Notes: a model not told the origin generated them from the letters alone. A DNA stretch of 64,000 nucleotides from Bacteroidota bacterium (GCA_029547705.1 JAKPOU010000041.1:248001-312000), one strand, 5' to 3'. Positions 17,379 through 27,187 are shown, numbered from the stretch's first letter. Program-made: numbers and translations.

Positions 17379-19505
17379 ATGAGACGCATTTTATTTTCCT
17401 GTTTTGCTCTGCTGTTACTGAATATCCTGCCTGCAGATGCACAAACCAATGTCAGGATCCGGAAGAAAGATTACAGGACTGTCAGAGAAGGCTTTAAGGA
17501 GGCATGGGCTCATGTATCCGAAGGCAACAACTATTTCAGGGAGCGCTCTGTATGGTATGGAAGCGCTTATGAAGAATATCGTAAAGCCATGGTATACAAT
17601 GGCAATAATGCTGAACTGAATTACAAGGCCGGTATCGCAGCCCTTTTTTCAGACAATAAGGATGCCGCTGCTCCTTTCCTGCTGAAGGCACTGGAACTGA
17701 AAAATGATATTAGCGATGATATTTTGCTGATGACAGGAAGAGCGCTTCAGTATTCGGGAAACTACCCGGAAGCAATAAAAATGCTTAATGATTACCTTAA
17801 TTCCCCGGTTAAAAAGACCCGGCGGAATATTGCAGATGCGTCAAAATACCTTGATGAGTGCAATTCCGCATTGAAGCTGGTAAAGGACACACTGAATGTT
17901 GAAATCCGGAATGCTGGAACAAATATTAATTCATTTGCAGATGATTACTCACCTGTTTTTTCCGCTGATTTCAATACTCTTTATTTTGCCAGCCGGAGAG
18001 AAGTAAAACGTTCCGGAATTCCACTGACAGACGGTAAATTCGACGAGAATATATTTTATTCCTCACGTATTCAAAATGAATGGAATGTTGCATCACCCCT
18101 AACTGGTTCTGTCAACACTTCCTATTGCGAATCACCACTTTACCTGAATCCTTCAGGGGATGAATTATATATTTATACCGGATACATGAACGGAGGTGAC
18201 ATAAAGATGTCAAAAAAGAAAAATGGTATATGGACAAAGCCCTCTTCGATTCCTTTCAGCATAAATTCGAGGGGAGCTGAAACCTCATTTACATTTTCCC
18301 CTTCGGGTGATGAAATCTGGTTTGTCACGGATAAGGGAAAAAATTCCCTTGGCGGAAAAGATATCTATATCATAAGGAAGAAGCCCGACAGCAAATGGTC
18401 GAAGCCTGAAAATGCCGGTCCAAACATCAACACCCCTCATGACGAGGAGTCTGTCAGCTTTTCTGAAACCGGTGATACCTTGTGGTTTGCTTCAAAAGGC
18501 CATAATTCAATGGGAGGATTTGACATTTTCTATTCTGTCAGGGATAAGAATGGCAACTGGACCAGGGCCGTCAATTGCGGCTATCCTGTAAATACACCGT
18601 GGAATGACCTTTTTTATATTCCGGATAAAAGTGCAAAAAATGCCTTTTACCTTGTTTCAGACAGGAAGGGAAGCCTTGGAGGTCTGGATATTTTCCACGG
18701 GCGGAAAATAGCACCCCTGCCGGCCGAAGAGCCTGAACCTGTACCGGTGGCAGCTCCCGATACGATAGTTCAGAAGATTATTGTGGAAGTCCAGCCGGTC
18801 AGACCGGATACAGTCGTTGTCAGGGACACCCTTGTGGTGATAAAGGAAGTTACTGCTCCGCCTCCAGAAGTACCGGAAGAAACATTTTTCTATCTTAGCG
18901 GCACGGTAAGAGATTCTGAATCCGGAGATCCGGTTCTGGCAAAAATTGACGTGATTGATATTTCATCGGATATGGTGATTGCCACTACGGCCAGTTCAGA
19001 TATAGACGGATCCTACAGGGTCAGAATTTCCGGAAAAAAATCCTACATGGTGGATTTCAGGGGTAGCGGATTCCTTTCAGATATGAAAAGAATAGATATT
19101 CCGGAAAGTTTCACCGGTGATGTTTATAAACTGAATATGGATCTTGTGAAGGTGAAGGTAGGCAGGAAGGTTGTTCTTAACAATATTCTCTTTCAGACAG
19201 GTAAGGCAATTCTGACAGGGGAATCATATGCCGAACTGAACCGTTTGTACGGAATACTGGAGGAGAATCCGCATATGCGTATAGAGATTTCCGGTCATAC
19301 CGACAATACCGGAAGTCTTGCCCTGAACACAAAGTTATCTCAAGACAGAGCCAGGGCAGTTGTTGAGTATCTGATTCAGAAAGGCACAGATCCGGAGCGG
19401 CTTGAATTCAGGGGATACGGTCCCCAGCAGCCCGTTGACGACAACACGACTGCCGAAGGAAGAGCAAGGAACCGAAGAGTAGAATTTAAAATACTGGAAT
19501 TTTAA
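17379..19505 (+). CDS. PorE-like OmpA-family protein with TPR and beta-propeller
   Basis: A 708-residue exported protein. Order: signal peptide (residues 1-22, cleavage near ADAQ), TPR repeats (about 30-160), PD40/WD40-like propeller repeats (about 180-440, with motifs such as SPSGDEIWFVTDKG), a carboxypeptidase-regulatory-like domain (about 505-590) and an OmpA peptidoglycan-binding domain (about 595-708, with ISGHTDNTGS and NRRVEFKI). This exact order is that of PorE of the type IX secretion system in Porphyromonas. PorE there is a lipoprotein, whereas this protein has no lipobox. Several Bacteroidota paralogues share the layout, so PorE itself is not certain. Confidence 0.82.
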   Translation: MRRILFSCFALLLLNILPADAQTNVRIRKKDYRTVREGFKEAWAHVSEGNNYFRERSVWYGSAYEEYRKAMVYNGNNAELNYKAGIAALFSDNKDAAAPFLLKALELKNDISDDILLMTGRALQYSGNYPEAIKMLNDYLNSPVKKTRRNIADASKYLDECNSALKLVKDTLNVEIRNAGTNINSFADDYSPVFSADFNTLYFASRREVKRSGIPLTDGKFDENIFYSSRIQNEWNVASPLTGSVNTSYCESPLYLNPSGDELYIYTGYMNGGDIKMSKKKNGIWTKPSSIPFSINSRGAETSFTFSPSGDEIWFVTDKGKNSLGGKDIYIIRKKPDSKWSKPENAGPNINTPHDEESVSFSETGDTLWFASKGHNSMGGFDIFYSVRDKNGNWTRAVNCGYPVNTPWNDLFYIPDKSAKNAFYLVSDRKGSLGGLDIFHGRKIAPLPAEEPEPVPVAAPDTIVQKIIVEVQPVRPDTVVVRDTLVVIKEVTAPPPEVPEETFFYLSGTVRDSESGDPVLAKIDVIDISSDMVIATTASSDIDGSYRVRISGKKSYMVDFRGSGFLSDMKRIDIPESFTGDVYKLNMDLVKVKVGRKVVLNNILFQTGKAILTGESYAELNRLYGILEENPHMRIEISGHTDNTGSLALNTKLSQDRARAVVEYLIQKGTDPERLEFRGYGPQQPVDDNTTAEGRARNRRVEFKILEF

Positions 19506-19508
19506 GAA

Positions 19509-20609
19509 ATGAAAAAAACCCCCTTTACCGCGATTCACCAGGCAGCAGGAGCCAGAATGGTTGCCTTTGCCGGTTACAACATGCCGATGGAATATTCCGG
19601 CATCACAGACGAACATTTAACTGTGAGAGAGAAAGCCGGAGTCTTTGATGTGTCCCATATGGGTGAGTTTTATGTCACCGGTCCGGATGCGACAGATTAT
19701 CTTCAGTTCATAACTTCAAACGACATTACGGCTCTTTCGGATGGCAGGATACAGTATTCATGCTTTCCCAACGGAAGAGGAGGCATTGTTGACGATCTGC
19801 TTGTTTATCGTTTCAGCCCTGAGAAATACCTGCTGGTGGTCAATGCGGCCAATACCGCAAAAGACTGGGACTGGTGTGTGAGACATGCAGGAGAGTTCGG
19901 AATTGTACCGGGACGTGATCTGGTGAATGCCTCGGACGATATTGCCCAGCTTGCAATCCAGGGTCCGCTGGCCATGCAGATCGTTAGCAGGCTAACAGAA
20001 GAGCCGGTTAGGGATATGGAGTCATATACATTCCGCGAAATGAATATTGCCGGAATAAAAGATGCTCTGTTATCAACCACTGGCTATACGGGTGCGGGAG
20101 GATGCGAGATATATGTCAGGAATGAAGACGGCCTTGCTTTGTGGAATGCCCTGTTTGAAGCCGGAAAGGAATATGGGATCAAACCCGCCGGCCTCGGAGC
20201 CAGGGATACTTTAAGGCTGGAAATGGGATACTGCCTTTACGGAAATGATATAGACGATGAGACTTCACCAATTGAGGCCGGACTGGGCTGGATAACCAAA
20301 TTCACGGATTCAAAGAATTTCATTGACAGGGAATTTCTGCTTAAACAGAAAAACGAAGGCGTGGAAAGACGTCTGAAGGGCTTCATTATGATTGACAGGG
20401 GAATCCCGAGGCAGCATTATGAGATTGTGGATGATTCCGGAAACACGGTGGGAGAAGTCACCTCAGGAACCATGTCGCCCGTGCTTAAACAGGGAATCGG
20501 AATGGGCTATCTTGAAAAGGGATACTGGAAGCCTGACACTGAAATATTTATTCGTATAAGAAACAAGGATCTCAGGGCAAAAGTGTTTAATCCCCCCTTC
20601 GTGAAATAA
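19509..20609 (+). CDS. gcvT: Aminomethyltransferase (glycine cleavage T protein)
   Basis: A 366-residue GcvT. The N-terminus is [20 protein letters not shown], followed by [10 protein letters not shown] near residue 47, [12 protein letters not shown] near 90, and [18 protein letters not shown] near 230, all typical of the T protein. It transfers the methylene group from the lipoyl-H protein to tetrahydrofolate, releasing ammonia. No other gcv genes are in the window. It starts three bases after the PorE-like stop, so it is probably co-transcribed with it although functionally unrelated. It lies upstream of serine genes that feed the same one-carbon pool. Confidence 0.94.
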   Translation: MKKTPFTAIHQAAGARMVAFAGYNMPMEYSGITDEHLTVREKAGVFDVSHMGEFYVTGPDATDYLQFITSNDITALSDGRIQYSCFPNGRGGIVDDLLVYRFSPEKYLLVVNAANTAKDWDWCVRHAGEFGIVPGRDLVNASDDIAQLAIQGPLAMQIVSRLTEEPVRDMESYTFREMNIAGIKDALLSTTGYTGAGGCEIYVRNEDGLALWNALFEAGKEYGIKPAGLGARDTLRLEMGYCLYGNDIDDETSPIEAGLGWITKFTDSKNFIDREFLLKQKNEGVERRLKGFIMIDRGIPRQHYEIVDDSGNTVGEVTSGTMSPVLKQGIGMGYLEKGYWKPDTEIFIRIRNKDLRAKVFNPPFVK

Positions 20610-20668
20610 AAAAGCCCTGTTTTTATATTGTTTGATCCTTACTACATTAGCTATAAATCACCAGAAAC

Positions 20669-21397
20669 ATGGGGAAAAGGAAACTTGAAACATGTTTTTC
20701 TCCTCTGTTATTTGAACCTGAACTTCATAGGGATTCGATAGTTGTGATCATTGATATCCTCCGTGCCACTTCATCCATATGCACGGCATTTGAGAACGGG
20801 GTGCTTTCAATGATTCCGGTTGCCGGAGTTGAAGAAGCAAAGGAGTATAAAAGGAGAGGATTCCTGGTTGCCGCAGAACGTGACGGAATAATCCTGGATT
20901 TTGCTGACCTCGGTAATTCGCCCTTTAATTTTTCACGTGAAAACGTGGAGGGAAAAACAATTGTTTACAGTACCACAAACGGAACCGGAATAATAAAAAT
21001 GGCCTCTTCGGCAGCAGCCACCGTGATAGGCTCATTTCTCAACATCTCATCCCTTGCCGGATGGCTTCTTTCCCAGGACTATGATGTAATGCTCTTTTGT
21101 GCCGGATGGAAAAACAGATTCAACCTGGAGGACACTATCTGTGCCGGAGCCCTTGCGGAAAGGCTGCTTGACAGTTCCCTATATTCCACTATCTGTGATT
21201 CAACTCTTGCCGCACTTGACCTGTGGACGCTTGCAAAGCCGGATCTGCGCGGATACATAAATAAGGCTGCGCATCGCAGCAGGCTGAGAAAAAACGGACT
21301 GGATGACTGTATTGACTTTTGTCTCAGCAGTGATTTTACCAGAAAGATACCGGTGATTAAAAATGGCATACTTACAGGTGATATTTTTAATCTCTAA
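20669..21397 (+). CDS. comB: 2-phosphosulfolactate phosphatase family protein (ComB-like)
   Basis: A 242-residue ComB-family protein with the conserved VVIIDILRATSSICTAFENG near residues 25-44 and the KTIVYSTTNGTGII stretch near 96-110. In methanogens ComB removes phosphate from 2-phospho-3-sulfolactate during coenzyme M synthesis. Most Bacteroidota do not make coenzyme M, so here the enzyme may form sulfolactate or act on another phosphate ester. Family membership is clear; the reaction in this organism is inference. No comA or comC homologue is nearby. Confidence 0.85.
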   Translation: MGKRKLETCFSPLLFEPELHRDSIVVIIDILRATSSICTAFENGVLSMIPVAGVEEAKEYKRRGFLVAAERDGIILDFADLGNSPFNFSRENVEGKTIVYSTTNGTGIIKMASSAAATVIGSFLNISSLAGWLLSQDYDVMLFCAGWKNRFNLEDTICAGALAERLLDSSLYSTICDSTLAALDLWTLAKPDLRGYINKAAHRSRLRKNGLDDCIDFCLSSDFTRKIPVIKNGILTGDIFNL

Positions 21398-21478
21398 GTT
21401 TTACTGTCAATCTGTTTTCTTTTACAAGCCTTTTTCTAATTTTACAGCTTCGAATCAGCAAATTTTAAACACATACAG

Positions 21479-22549
21479 ATGAAGAAACACAACTTTTATG
21501 CAGGTCCTTCAATTCTGCCGCAATACACAATTGATAAAAGCATTGAAGGCATCAGGGATTTTGCCGGTACAGGATTATCAGTTCTTGAAATTTCCCACCG
21601 GAGCAAGGAATTTATAGCGTGCATGGATAACGCCATCGGACTGGTAAAGGAACTGCTTGATGTTCCTTCCGGCTACCAGGTGATTTTCCTGGGAGGGGGA
21701 GCAAGTCTGCAGTTTGCAATGGTGCCCATGAATCTTATGAATTCCCGGTCGGCTTATCTGATAACGGGTGAATGGGCAAGCAAGGCATTCCGGGAAGCTA
21801 AGATCTATGGTGAAGCCCTTGAGGTTGCATCATCAAAGGATAAAAACTTTTCCTATATTCCTAAAAACTATTCCCTGCCCTCAGATGTTGATTATTTTCA
21901 TATTACGACAAATAATACCATTTACGGAACCCAGCTCAGGGAAGATCCTTTGGTTCCTGTCCCCCTGGTTGCAGATATGTCATCAGACATTTTCAGCCGG
22001 CCGGTTGATGTTTCCAGGTATTCCATAATTTATGCAGGTGCCCAGAAGAACCTTGCACCGGCGGGAGTTGCCATGGTCATAATAAAGGAGGATGTTCTTG
22101 GGAAAGTTACGCGACCCATTCCGACCATGCTCGACTACAGAACCCACATCAAGGCCGGCTCAATGTTCAATACACCCCCGGTTTTTACGGTTTTTGCAGC
22201 CGAACAGACACTTAAATGGCTGAAGGAGCTTGGCGGAGTGAAGGCAATAGAAAAGAAAAATATCGAAAAGGCACAAATGCTCTATGATGAAATAGAAAGG
22301 AACAAACTATTCAAGCCGACAGTAGGTGATCATGAGGACCGTTCCCTTATGAATATCTGTTTTATAATGACTGATGAGTACAAGGAGCTCGAAAAAGATT
22401 TTCTTGAATTTGCCAAATCCCGGGGAATCATTGGAATAGCCGGTCACCGTTCTGTAGGCGGATTCAGGGCCTCAACATACAATGCCCTTCCGGCAGAGAG
22501 TGTTAAAGCCCTGGTTGATACCATGAAGGAATTTGAAAAAAACCGCTAA
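21479..22549 (+). CDS. serC: Phosphoserine aminotransferase
   Basis: A 356-residue class V aminotransferase. [15 protein letters not shown] at the start is the SerC signature, and the PLP lysine lies in [12 protein letters not shown] near residue 190. It converts 3-phosphohydroxypyruvate and glutamate to phosphoserine, the second step of serine synthesis. It also acts in pyridoxal phosphate synthesis (PdxC role). serA follows after 12 bases and the DUF1015 gene after that. Length and motifs are normal. Confidence 0.95.
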   Translation: MKKHNFYAGPSILPQYTIDKSIEGIRDFAGTGLSVLEISHRSKEFIACMDNAIGLVKELLDVPSGYQVIFLGGGASLQFAMVPMNLMNSRSAYLITGEWASKAFREAKIYGEALEVASSKDKNFSYIPKNYSLPSDVDYFHITTNNTIYGTQLREDPLVPVPLVADMSSDIFSRPVDVSRYSIIYAGAQKNLAPAGVAMVIIKEDVLGKVTRPIPTMLDYRTHIKAGSMFNTPPVFTVFAAEQTLKWLKELGGVKAIEKKNIEKAQMLYDEIERNKLFKPTVGDHEDRSLMNICFIMTDEYKELEKDFLEFAKSRGIIGIAGHRSVGGFRASTYNALPAESVKALVDTMKEFEKNR

Positions 22550-22561
22550 ATATTTCTGATA

Positions 22562-23482
22562 ATGAAAATACTGATTGCTACATCCAAACCTTTCGCTCCT
22601 GTTGCCGTTGAACAGATCAGAAAGGTTTTTGAAACGGAAGGATATGATCTTGCCCTGCTGGAGAATTACCAGGATACATCCGAACTTCTCACAGCTGTTG
22701 CCGATGCTGATGCACTGATTGTCCGGAGTGATCTGGTTAACGCATCCGTGATTGATGCCGCGAAACAACTCAGGATTGTGGTACGCGCCGGGGCAGGATA
22801 TGACAATATTGACCTGAATGCATGTTCGGAACGGAAGGTAGTGGCAATGAACACTCCCGGCCAGAATGCCAATGCTGTTGCCGAACTGGCATTCGAAATG
22901 ATGCTTTATCAGGCAAGAGGGGGATTTGCCGGAAAAACCGGTACTGAGCTGAGGGGAAAAACAATGGGACTGCATGGTTTCGGGAACGTTGCAAGGTGCA
23001 TGGCAAGGATAGCAGAAGGATTTGGTATGACCGTAAGTGCCTATGACCCCTTTATCAGCGATGAAGTGTTTTCAGAATATAATGTAAAAAAATGCGAGAG
23101 CATTGAAAAACTTTATACCTCCTCCCAGTATGTTTCACTGCATATGCCGGCCAATGAAAAAACAAAAGGATCTGTCGGATATAACTTGCTGAGCGGAATG
23201 CCGGAGGATGCTGTGCTTATCAATACTGCACGGAAAGAGGTAATAAATGAGGAAGCACTTTTAAAAATATTTGAGGACAGACCCGATTTTAAATATCTTT
23301 CAGATGTAGCACCTGATTGCTCATCCCAGATTGCAGGAAAATATCCGGGCAGATTCATCTTTACGCTGAAAAAAATGGGTGCACAGACAGAAGAAGCCAA
23401 TATAAATGCAGGTATTGCCGCGGCAAGACAGATAGTGGATTATTTTAAAACAGGGAACGAACAATTCAGACTGAACAAATAA
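22562..23482 (+). CDS. serA: D-3-phosphoglycerate dehydrogenase (short form)
   Basis: A 306-residue D-isomer-specific 2-hydroxyacid dehydrogenase. The NAD-binding loop is MGLHGFGNVARCMARIA near residues 138-154, and the substrate-binding and catalytic residues lie in VVRAGAGYDNID and VLINTARKEVINEEAL. It makes 3-phosphohydroxypyruvate, the substrate of SerC encoded just upstream. It lacks the C-terminal ACT regulatory domain of E. coli SerA, so serine feedback through that domain is not expected. Where a His-Glu pair is usual near the C-terminus, this copy has VAPDCSSQ, a notable change at the catalytic-histidine region. Confidence 0.9.
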   Translation: MKILIATSKPFAPVAVEQIRKVFETEGYDLALLENYQDTSELLTAVADADALIVRSDLVNASVIDAAKQLRIVVRAGAGYDNIDLNACSERKVVAMNTPGQNANAVAELAFEMMLYQARGGFAGKTGTELRGKTMGLHGFGNVARCMARIAEGFGMTVSAYDPFISDEVFSEYNVKKCESIEKLYTSSQYVSLHMPANEKTKGSVGYNLLSGMPEDAVLINTARKEVINEEALLKIFEDRPDFKYLSDVAPDCSSQIAGKYPGRFIFTLKKMGAQTEEANINAGIAAARQIVDYFKTGNEQFRLNK

Positions 23483-23490
23483 AGATTTTT

Positions 23491-23518
23491 ATACTGAATT
23501 ATACTGAATTATACTGAT
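23491..23518. repeat. 10-bp tandem repeat abutting the DUF1015 start
   Basis: ATACTGAATT is repeated twice (23491-23500, 23501-23510), followed by a third partial copy ATACTGAT that runs into the ATG at 23517. It occupies the ribosome-binding region between serA and the DUF1015 gene, so copy-number changes could alter spacing or translation. That role is inference. Confidence 0.6.
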
Positions 23519-24767
23519 GGCAATAGTAAAACCATTCAGGGGGCTGAGGCCGCCCCGGGAAATTGCAAAGGATCTGGCGTGCCTGCCGTATGATGTGATG
23601 AGTACGGAAGAAGCCGCAGCGATGGCTGAGGGGCGTGAATGCTCGCTCCTTCACATAACACGTGCTGAAATTGACCTTCCTCCCGGCACCGACATACATT
23701 CGGAAGAGGTTTACGGGAAATCTGTAAGCAATTTTGCCCTGTGGCAAAAGAAGGGGTGGCTCAGACAGGATGAGGAAGCTTCCTATTACATCTATGCCCA
23801 GACCATGGATGGGCGTACCCAGTACGGAATTGTTGGCTGTGCTTCCGTGGATGATTATCTTGAAGGAAAAATAAAGAAACACGAACTCACCCGTCCCGAC
23901 AAGGAGCAGGACAGAATGATTCACGTCCGGGTGAACAATGCCAACATTGAGCCGGTTTTTCTTACCCATCCCCCGGTAAAGGAACTGAATGCCATCGTAA
24001 AAAGGATAACAACGAAGGAGAAGGCGGAATATGATTTTGTGTCGGAAGACGGTTTCGGTCATCATTTCTGGGTTATCCGTGATCCTGAAATAACGTTGCA
24101 GATTGAAAAGATCTTTCTGGAGAAGGTTCCCTGTACCTACGTTGCCGACGGCCACCACAGAACGGCTGCTGCAGCACTTGTCGGCAGGGAGAGGAGAGAA
24201 AACAATCCAGGGCATACCGGCAATGAAGAATACAATTATTTTCTTGCAGTTCATTTTCCGGCTGATCAGTTGAGGATAATTGATTACAACCGGACGATAA
24301 AGGATCTTAATGGATTGTCGGTCAGGGAGTTTCTTGCAAAACTTGAAAGCGGTTTCGAAGTAGTTAAAAAAGGGACCGGAATATACAAGCCAAAACGCCT
24401 GCATAATTTTTCGATGTACCTTGATGGTTTTTGGTACAGTCTGACGGCCAGGGAAGGAACCTATGACGACAATGACCCGATAGGTGTGCTCGATGTCACC
24501 ATACTGACAAACCAGGTTCTTGCTCCAGTCCTGGATATTCAGGATCTGAGAAGGTCTAAACGGATTGACTTTGTTGGAGGTATAAGGGGACTGGAGGAGC
24601 TGAAAAAAAGAGTTGACAGCGGGGAAATGAAAGTGGCTTTTGCTCTTTATCCCGTATCAATGAAGCAATTGATAAATATAGCAGACTCAGGCAATATAAT
24701 GCCCCCCAAAACAACCTGGTTTGAGCCCAAGCTTCGCAGCGGCCTTGTAATACATCTGCTTGAATAG
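23517..24767 (+). CDS. DUF1015 family protein, linked to serine synthesis
   Basis: A 416-residue DUF1015 protein. FRGLRPPREIAKDLACLPYDVM at residues 6-27 and CTYVADGHHRTAAAALV at about 202-218 are hallmark motifs. The DGHHR segment resembles the phosphate-binding GxHR-type motif of the ParB/sulfiredoxin fold, which also includes a free-serine kinase. It is third in serC-serA-DUF1015, and no serB-type phosphoserine phosphatase is in the window, so it may act on serine or phosphoserine. This is inference from context; no enzymatic activity is shown by the sequence. Confidence 0.85.
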   Translation: MAIVKPFRGLRPPREIAKDLACLPYDVMSTEEAAAMAEGRECSLLHITRAEIDLPPGTDIHSEEVYGKSVSNFALWQKKGWLRQDEEASYYIYAQTMDGRTQYGIVGCASVDDYLEGKIKKHELTRPDKEQDRMIHVRVNNANIEPVFLTHPPVKELNAIVKRITTKEKAEYDFVSEDGFGHHFWVIRDPEITLQIEKIFLEKVPCTYVADGHHRTAAAALVGRERRENNPGHTGNEEYNYFLAVHFPADQLRIIDYNRTIKDLNGLSVREFLAKLESGFEVVKKGTGIYKPKRLHNFSMYLDGFWYSLTAREGTYDDNDPIGVLDVTILTNQVLAPVLDIQDLRRSKRIDFVGGIRGLEELKKRVDSGEMKVAFALYPVSMKQLINIADSGNIMPPKTTWFEPKLRSGLVIHLLE

Positions 24768-24879
24768 CTCTCCGCAGTTTTGCCTTTTATTAAAAGCAAA
24801 ACCCCGGGATATTCATTCAGATAAAGTAATTTTGCTTCTGATAAGCCCGGCCTGTTATTATTTTAGTCTGTGATTCAAA

Positions 24880-25545
24880 ATGTCATTTATTTCAGATAAT
24901 ATCAGTTCGCTGAAACGGCAGATACCGTCATATGTCAAGCTGGTTGCCGTATCAAAAGGCCGGCCCGTTTCCGACATTCTTGAAGCCTATAACGGGGGAC
25001 ACAGAATTTTTGGCGAGAACAGGGTGCAGGAGCTGTTGTCAAAGAAAGACCTGCTCCCCGGTGATATTGAATGGCACCTGATCGGACATTTGCAGACCAA
25101 CAAGGTAAAGTATGTGGTTCCCTTTGTCAGCATGATACAGTCAGTGGATTCATTTAAACTTCTGAGAGCCGTTAACACTGCAGCCTTAAAAATCAACAGG
25201 AGAATTGATTGTCTTCTGCAGTTCCACATAGCCGAGGAAGAAACAAAATATGGTTTTGCTTTGAAAGAAGTCAGGGAGCTGGCAGGCTCTGATGAAGTCA
25301 GACGGATGGAAGCAGTAAGGATCTGCGGAGTGATGGGGATGGCCACGTTTACAAGTGATATGGAACAGGTGAGGGATGAATTCAGATATCTGGCAGCTTG
25401 TTTCAGGGAGCTGAAGCAGGATTTCTTTGCAGACAAGGATCATTTCAGAGAAATTTCCATGGGAATGTCAGGTGATTACACAGTTGCGATTGAGGAAGGA
25501 AGCACGGTAATAAGAATTGGAAGTATTATATTTGGAGGGCGATAG
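24880..25545 (+). CDS. YggS/PLPBP family PLP-homeostasis protein
   Basis: A 221-residue single-domain alanine-racemase-like barrel. YVKLVAVSKGRPVSDILEAY holds the PLP lysine near residue 25, followed by IFGENRVQELLSK and WHLIGHLQTNKVKYV, the YggS signature. It binds PLP without known catalysis and keeps the vitamin B6 pool and amino-acid metabolism balanced. It lies near PLP-dependent serC and is followed after 20 bases by a dihydroorotate dehydrogenase-like gene. Length is normal. Confidence 0.93.
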   Translation: MSFISDNISSLKRQIPSYVKLVAVSKGRPVSDILEAYNGGHRIFGENRVQELLSKKDLLPGDIEWHLIGHLQTNKVKYVVPFVSMIQSVDSFKLLRAVNTAALKINRRIDCLLQFHIAEEETKYGFALKEVRELAGSDEVRRMEAVRICGVMGMATFTSDMEQVRDEFRYLAACFRELKQDFFADKDHFREISMGMSGDYTVAIEEGSTVIRIGSIIFGGR

Positions 25546-25565
25546 AAAATTAAAAGATTCAATAA

Positions 25566-26543
25566 ATGGGTAAATTGTCAGTAAAATATCTGGGGCTTGA
25601 TCTTAAAAGTCCTCTTATAGTGAGCAGCAGCAGATTAACCTCCAGTCTGGATCATCTGAAGGAAGCCGAGGATAATGGTGCAGGTGCCGTGGTCCTGAAA
25701 TCCCTTTTCGAGGAACAGATTGACCATTATATTCATACCATTCCGGTTAGTGCTGACTATCCGGAGGCAGGTGACTATGTGTCATATTATATGAGGTCAA
25801 ACAGGGTTGATGAATACCTCAGTCTCATTAAAAGCGCAAAGGAAAGTCTTTCAATACCGGTGATACCCAGTATAAACTGTTATTCCTCGGGTGGCTGGAC
25901 AGGCTTTGCCGGGAATATCGCGGAAGCCGGTGCCGATGCAATTGAAATAAACGTGTTTTTCCTTCCGGATGACAGGAAAAAAAGCGCTACCGATTCCGAA
26001 AAAGTCTACCTGGAACTAGTGGAGAAGCTGAAGAAAACCATTAAAATACCGATTGCGCTGAAAATCGGATTCCGCTTTTCAAACATCCTGAATATTATTG
26101 ATCAGTTCTATATGAGAGGCGTTGAAGGGATAGTGATGTTCAACAGGTTTTATGAACCGGATATTGATGTTGACAAAATGGATATTGTACCGGCTCCGGT
26201 CTTCAGCAGGGAGGAAGAGATGAGATATGTTCTCAGGTGGATAGGCATGGCCAGTGCACAGGATATTAAGATTGATATTTCAGCCTCAACAGGTGTTCAC
26301 AGCGGCCATCATGCAATAAAATACATACTGGCAGGCGCAAACTCGGTACAGGTTTGCTCGGTTCTTTACAACAAGGGGCTGCAGTTTCTGAAGGTTATGA
26401 ATACACAGATCGAAGAATGGATGGAAAGGAAGGAATTCAGATCAGTGGATGAATTCAGAGGCAGGCTTAATTACCGGAACTATGGCAGGCCTGTTGTTTA
26501 TGAGCGGACCCAGTTCATGAAATATTTTGCTGCGGAAGACTGA
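25566..26543 (+). CDS. Dihydroorotate dehydrogenase-like protein
   Basis: A 325-residue FMN-type TIM barrel related to PyrD. KYLGLDLKSPLIVSSSRLTSSLDHL is at the start and a GADAIEINVFFLPDD strand near residue 124 matches the DHODH-like family annotated in many Bacteroidota. The usual catalytic Cys/Ser loop of true PyrD is not evident, and such proteins often accompany a separate pyrD. The flavin-dependent reaction is therefore uncertain. It probably shares an operon with the YggS gene. Confidence 0.78.
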   Translation: MGKLSVKYLGLDLKSPLIVSSSRLTSSLDHLKEAEDNGAGAVVLKSLFEEQIDHYIHTIPVSADYPEAGDYVSYYMRSNRVDEYLSLIKSAKESLSIPVIPSINCYSSGGWTGFAGNIAEAGADAIEINVFFLPDDRKKSATDSEKVYLELVEKLKKTIKIPIALKIGFRFSNILNIIDQFYMRGVEGIVMFNRFYEPDIDVDKMDIVPAPVFSREEEMRYVLRWIGMASAQDIKIDISASTGVHSGHHAIKYILAGANSVQVCSVLYNKGLQFLKVMNTQIEEWMERKEFRSVDEFRGRLNYRNYGRPVVYERTQFMKYFAAED

Positions 26544-26630
26544 TGCAGGAATCTTAGGATTTTTAGAATTCTTCAGCCTTTTAAACTCCGGCGGTTCAGA
26601 GGGTCAGATGTAAAAGACAGATGAAGAGGC

Positions 26631-27149
26631 TCAGCGTGCCAGTATGGAAATAAGCTCCCTGGAAAGCGGGTCTTTTTCATGCGTAAAAGCCTCCGGGCTT
26701 CTTTCCACCAGGTGTATGGCCTTATCCTTATCTTCCCTTGTATTGTAGCGTAATGACTCTTCAATCAGTGTCATGCATTCAATGGCTGTAGTGTAATCCC
26801 CTTCGAGAAATACCCTGACTATGTCCTGAACATACTCCGAATAATCCAGTCCTGACTGCCAGCATGATGAAACCAGCATGCTTATGGTTTTCTGCTTGTA
26901 CGAAGGCTTGCGTATTTCTGCCATGATTTCGGAACGGGCTGAAAGGTATTTGATGTCGTTGAAAAATTCTTCAATCGCAATGATATTCATTTTATCATCA
27001 GTGACATTGTAATGTTCTGCAAGCAGTTCTATTGCTCCCTCAAAGGGCTCCTCCTCACGGAGCGACCGGATTGCCTCGCTTATCAGCGATACCCTGCCCT
27101 TCTTGAGAATGCCTTCAAGTTCCCTGTATCTTTTCTCCGATTTTTTCAC
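26631..27149 (-). CDS. Helical repeat protein, unknown function
   Basis: A 172-residue all-helical protein beginning at a GTG at 27149 (KKSEKRYRELEGILKKGR). Its repeating helix pairs (LISEAIRSLREEEPF, AIELLAEHYNV, ISMLVSSCWQSGLDYSEYV, AIECMTLIEESL) look like a small HEAT-like scaffold. I do not recognise a named family. A consensus TACCTTTG promoter box 30 bases upstream supports the GTG start. It is divergent from a lipoprotein gene. Cytoplasmic, since no signal peptide or membrane segment is visible. Confidence 0.7.
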   Translation of the reverse strand: MKKSEKRYRELEGILKKGRVSLISEAIRSLREEEPFEGAIELLAEHYNVTDDKMNIIAIEEFFNDIKYLSARSEIMAEIRKPSYKQKTISMLVSSCWQSGLDYSEYVQDIVRVFLEGDYTTAIECMTLIEESLRYNTREDKDKAIHLVERSPEAFTHEKDPLSRELISILAR

Positions 27150-27179
27150 CCCGGTAAAGTCTGTATTTTAATTTCAGTT

Positions 27180-27187
27180 CAAAGGTA
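27180..27187 (-). promoter_or_regulatory. -7 box of the helical repeat gene
   Basis: Minus-strand TACCTTTG matches TAnnTTTG, 31 bases before the GTG start codon. It supports that start over any internal ATG. Confidence 0.5.
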
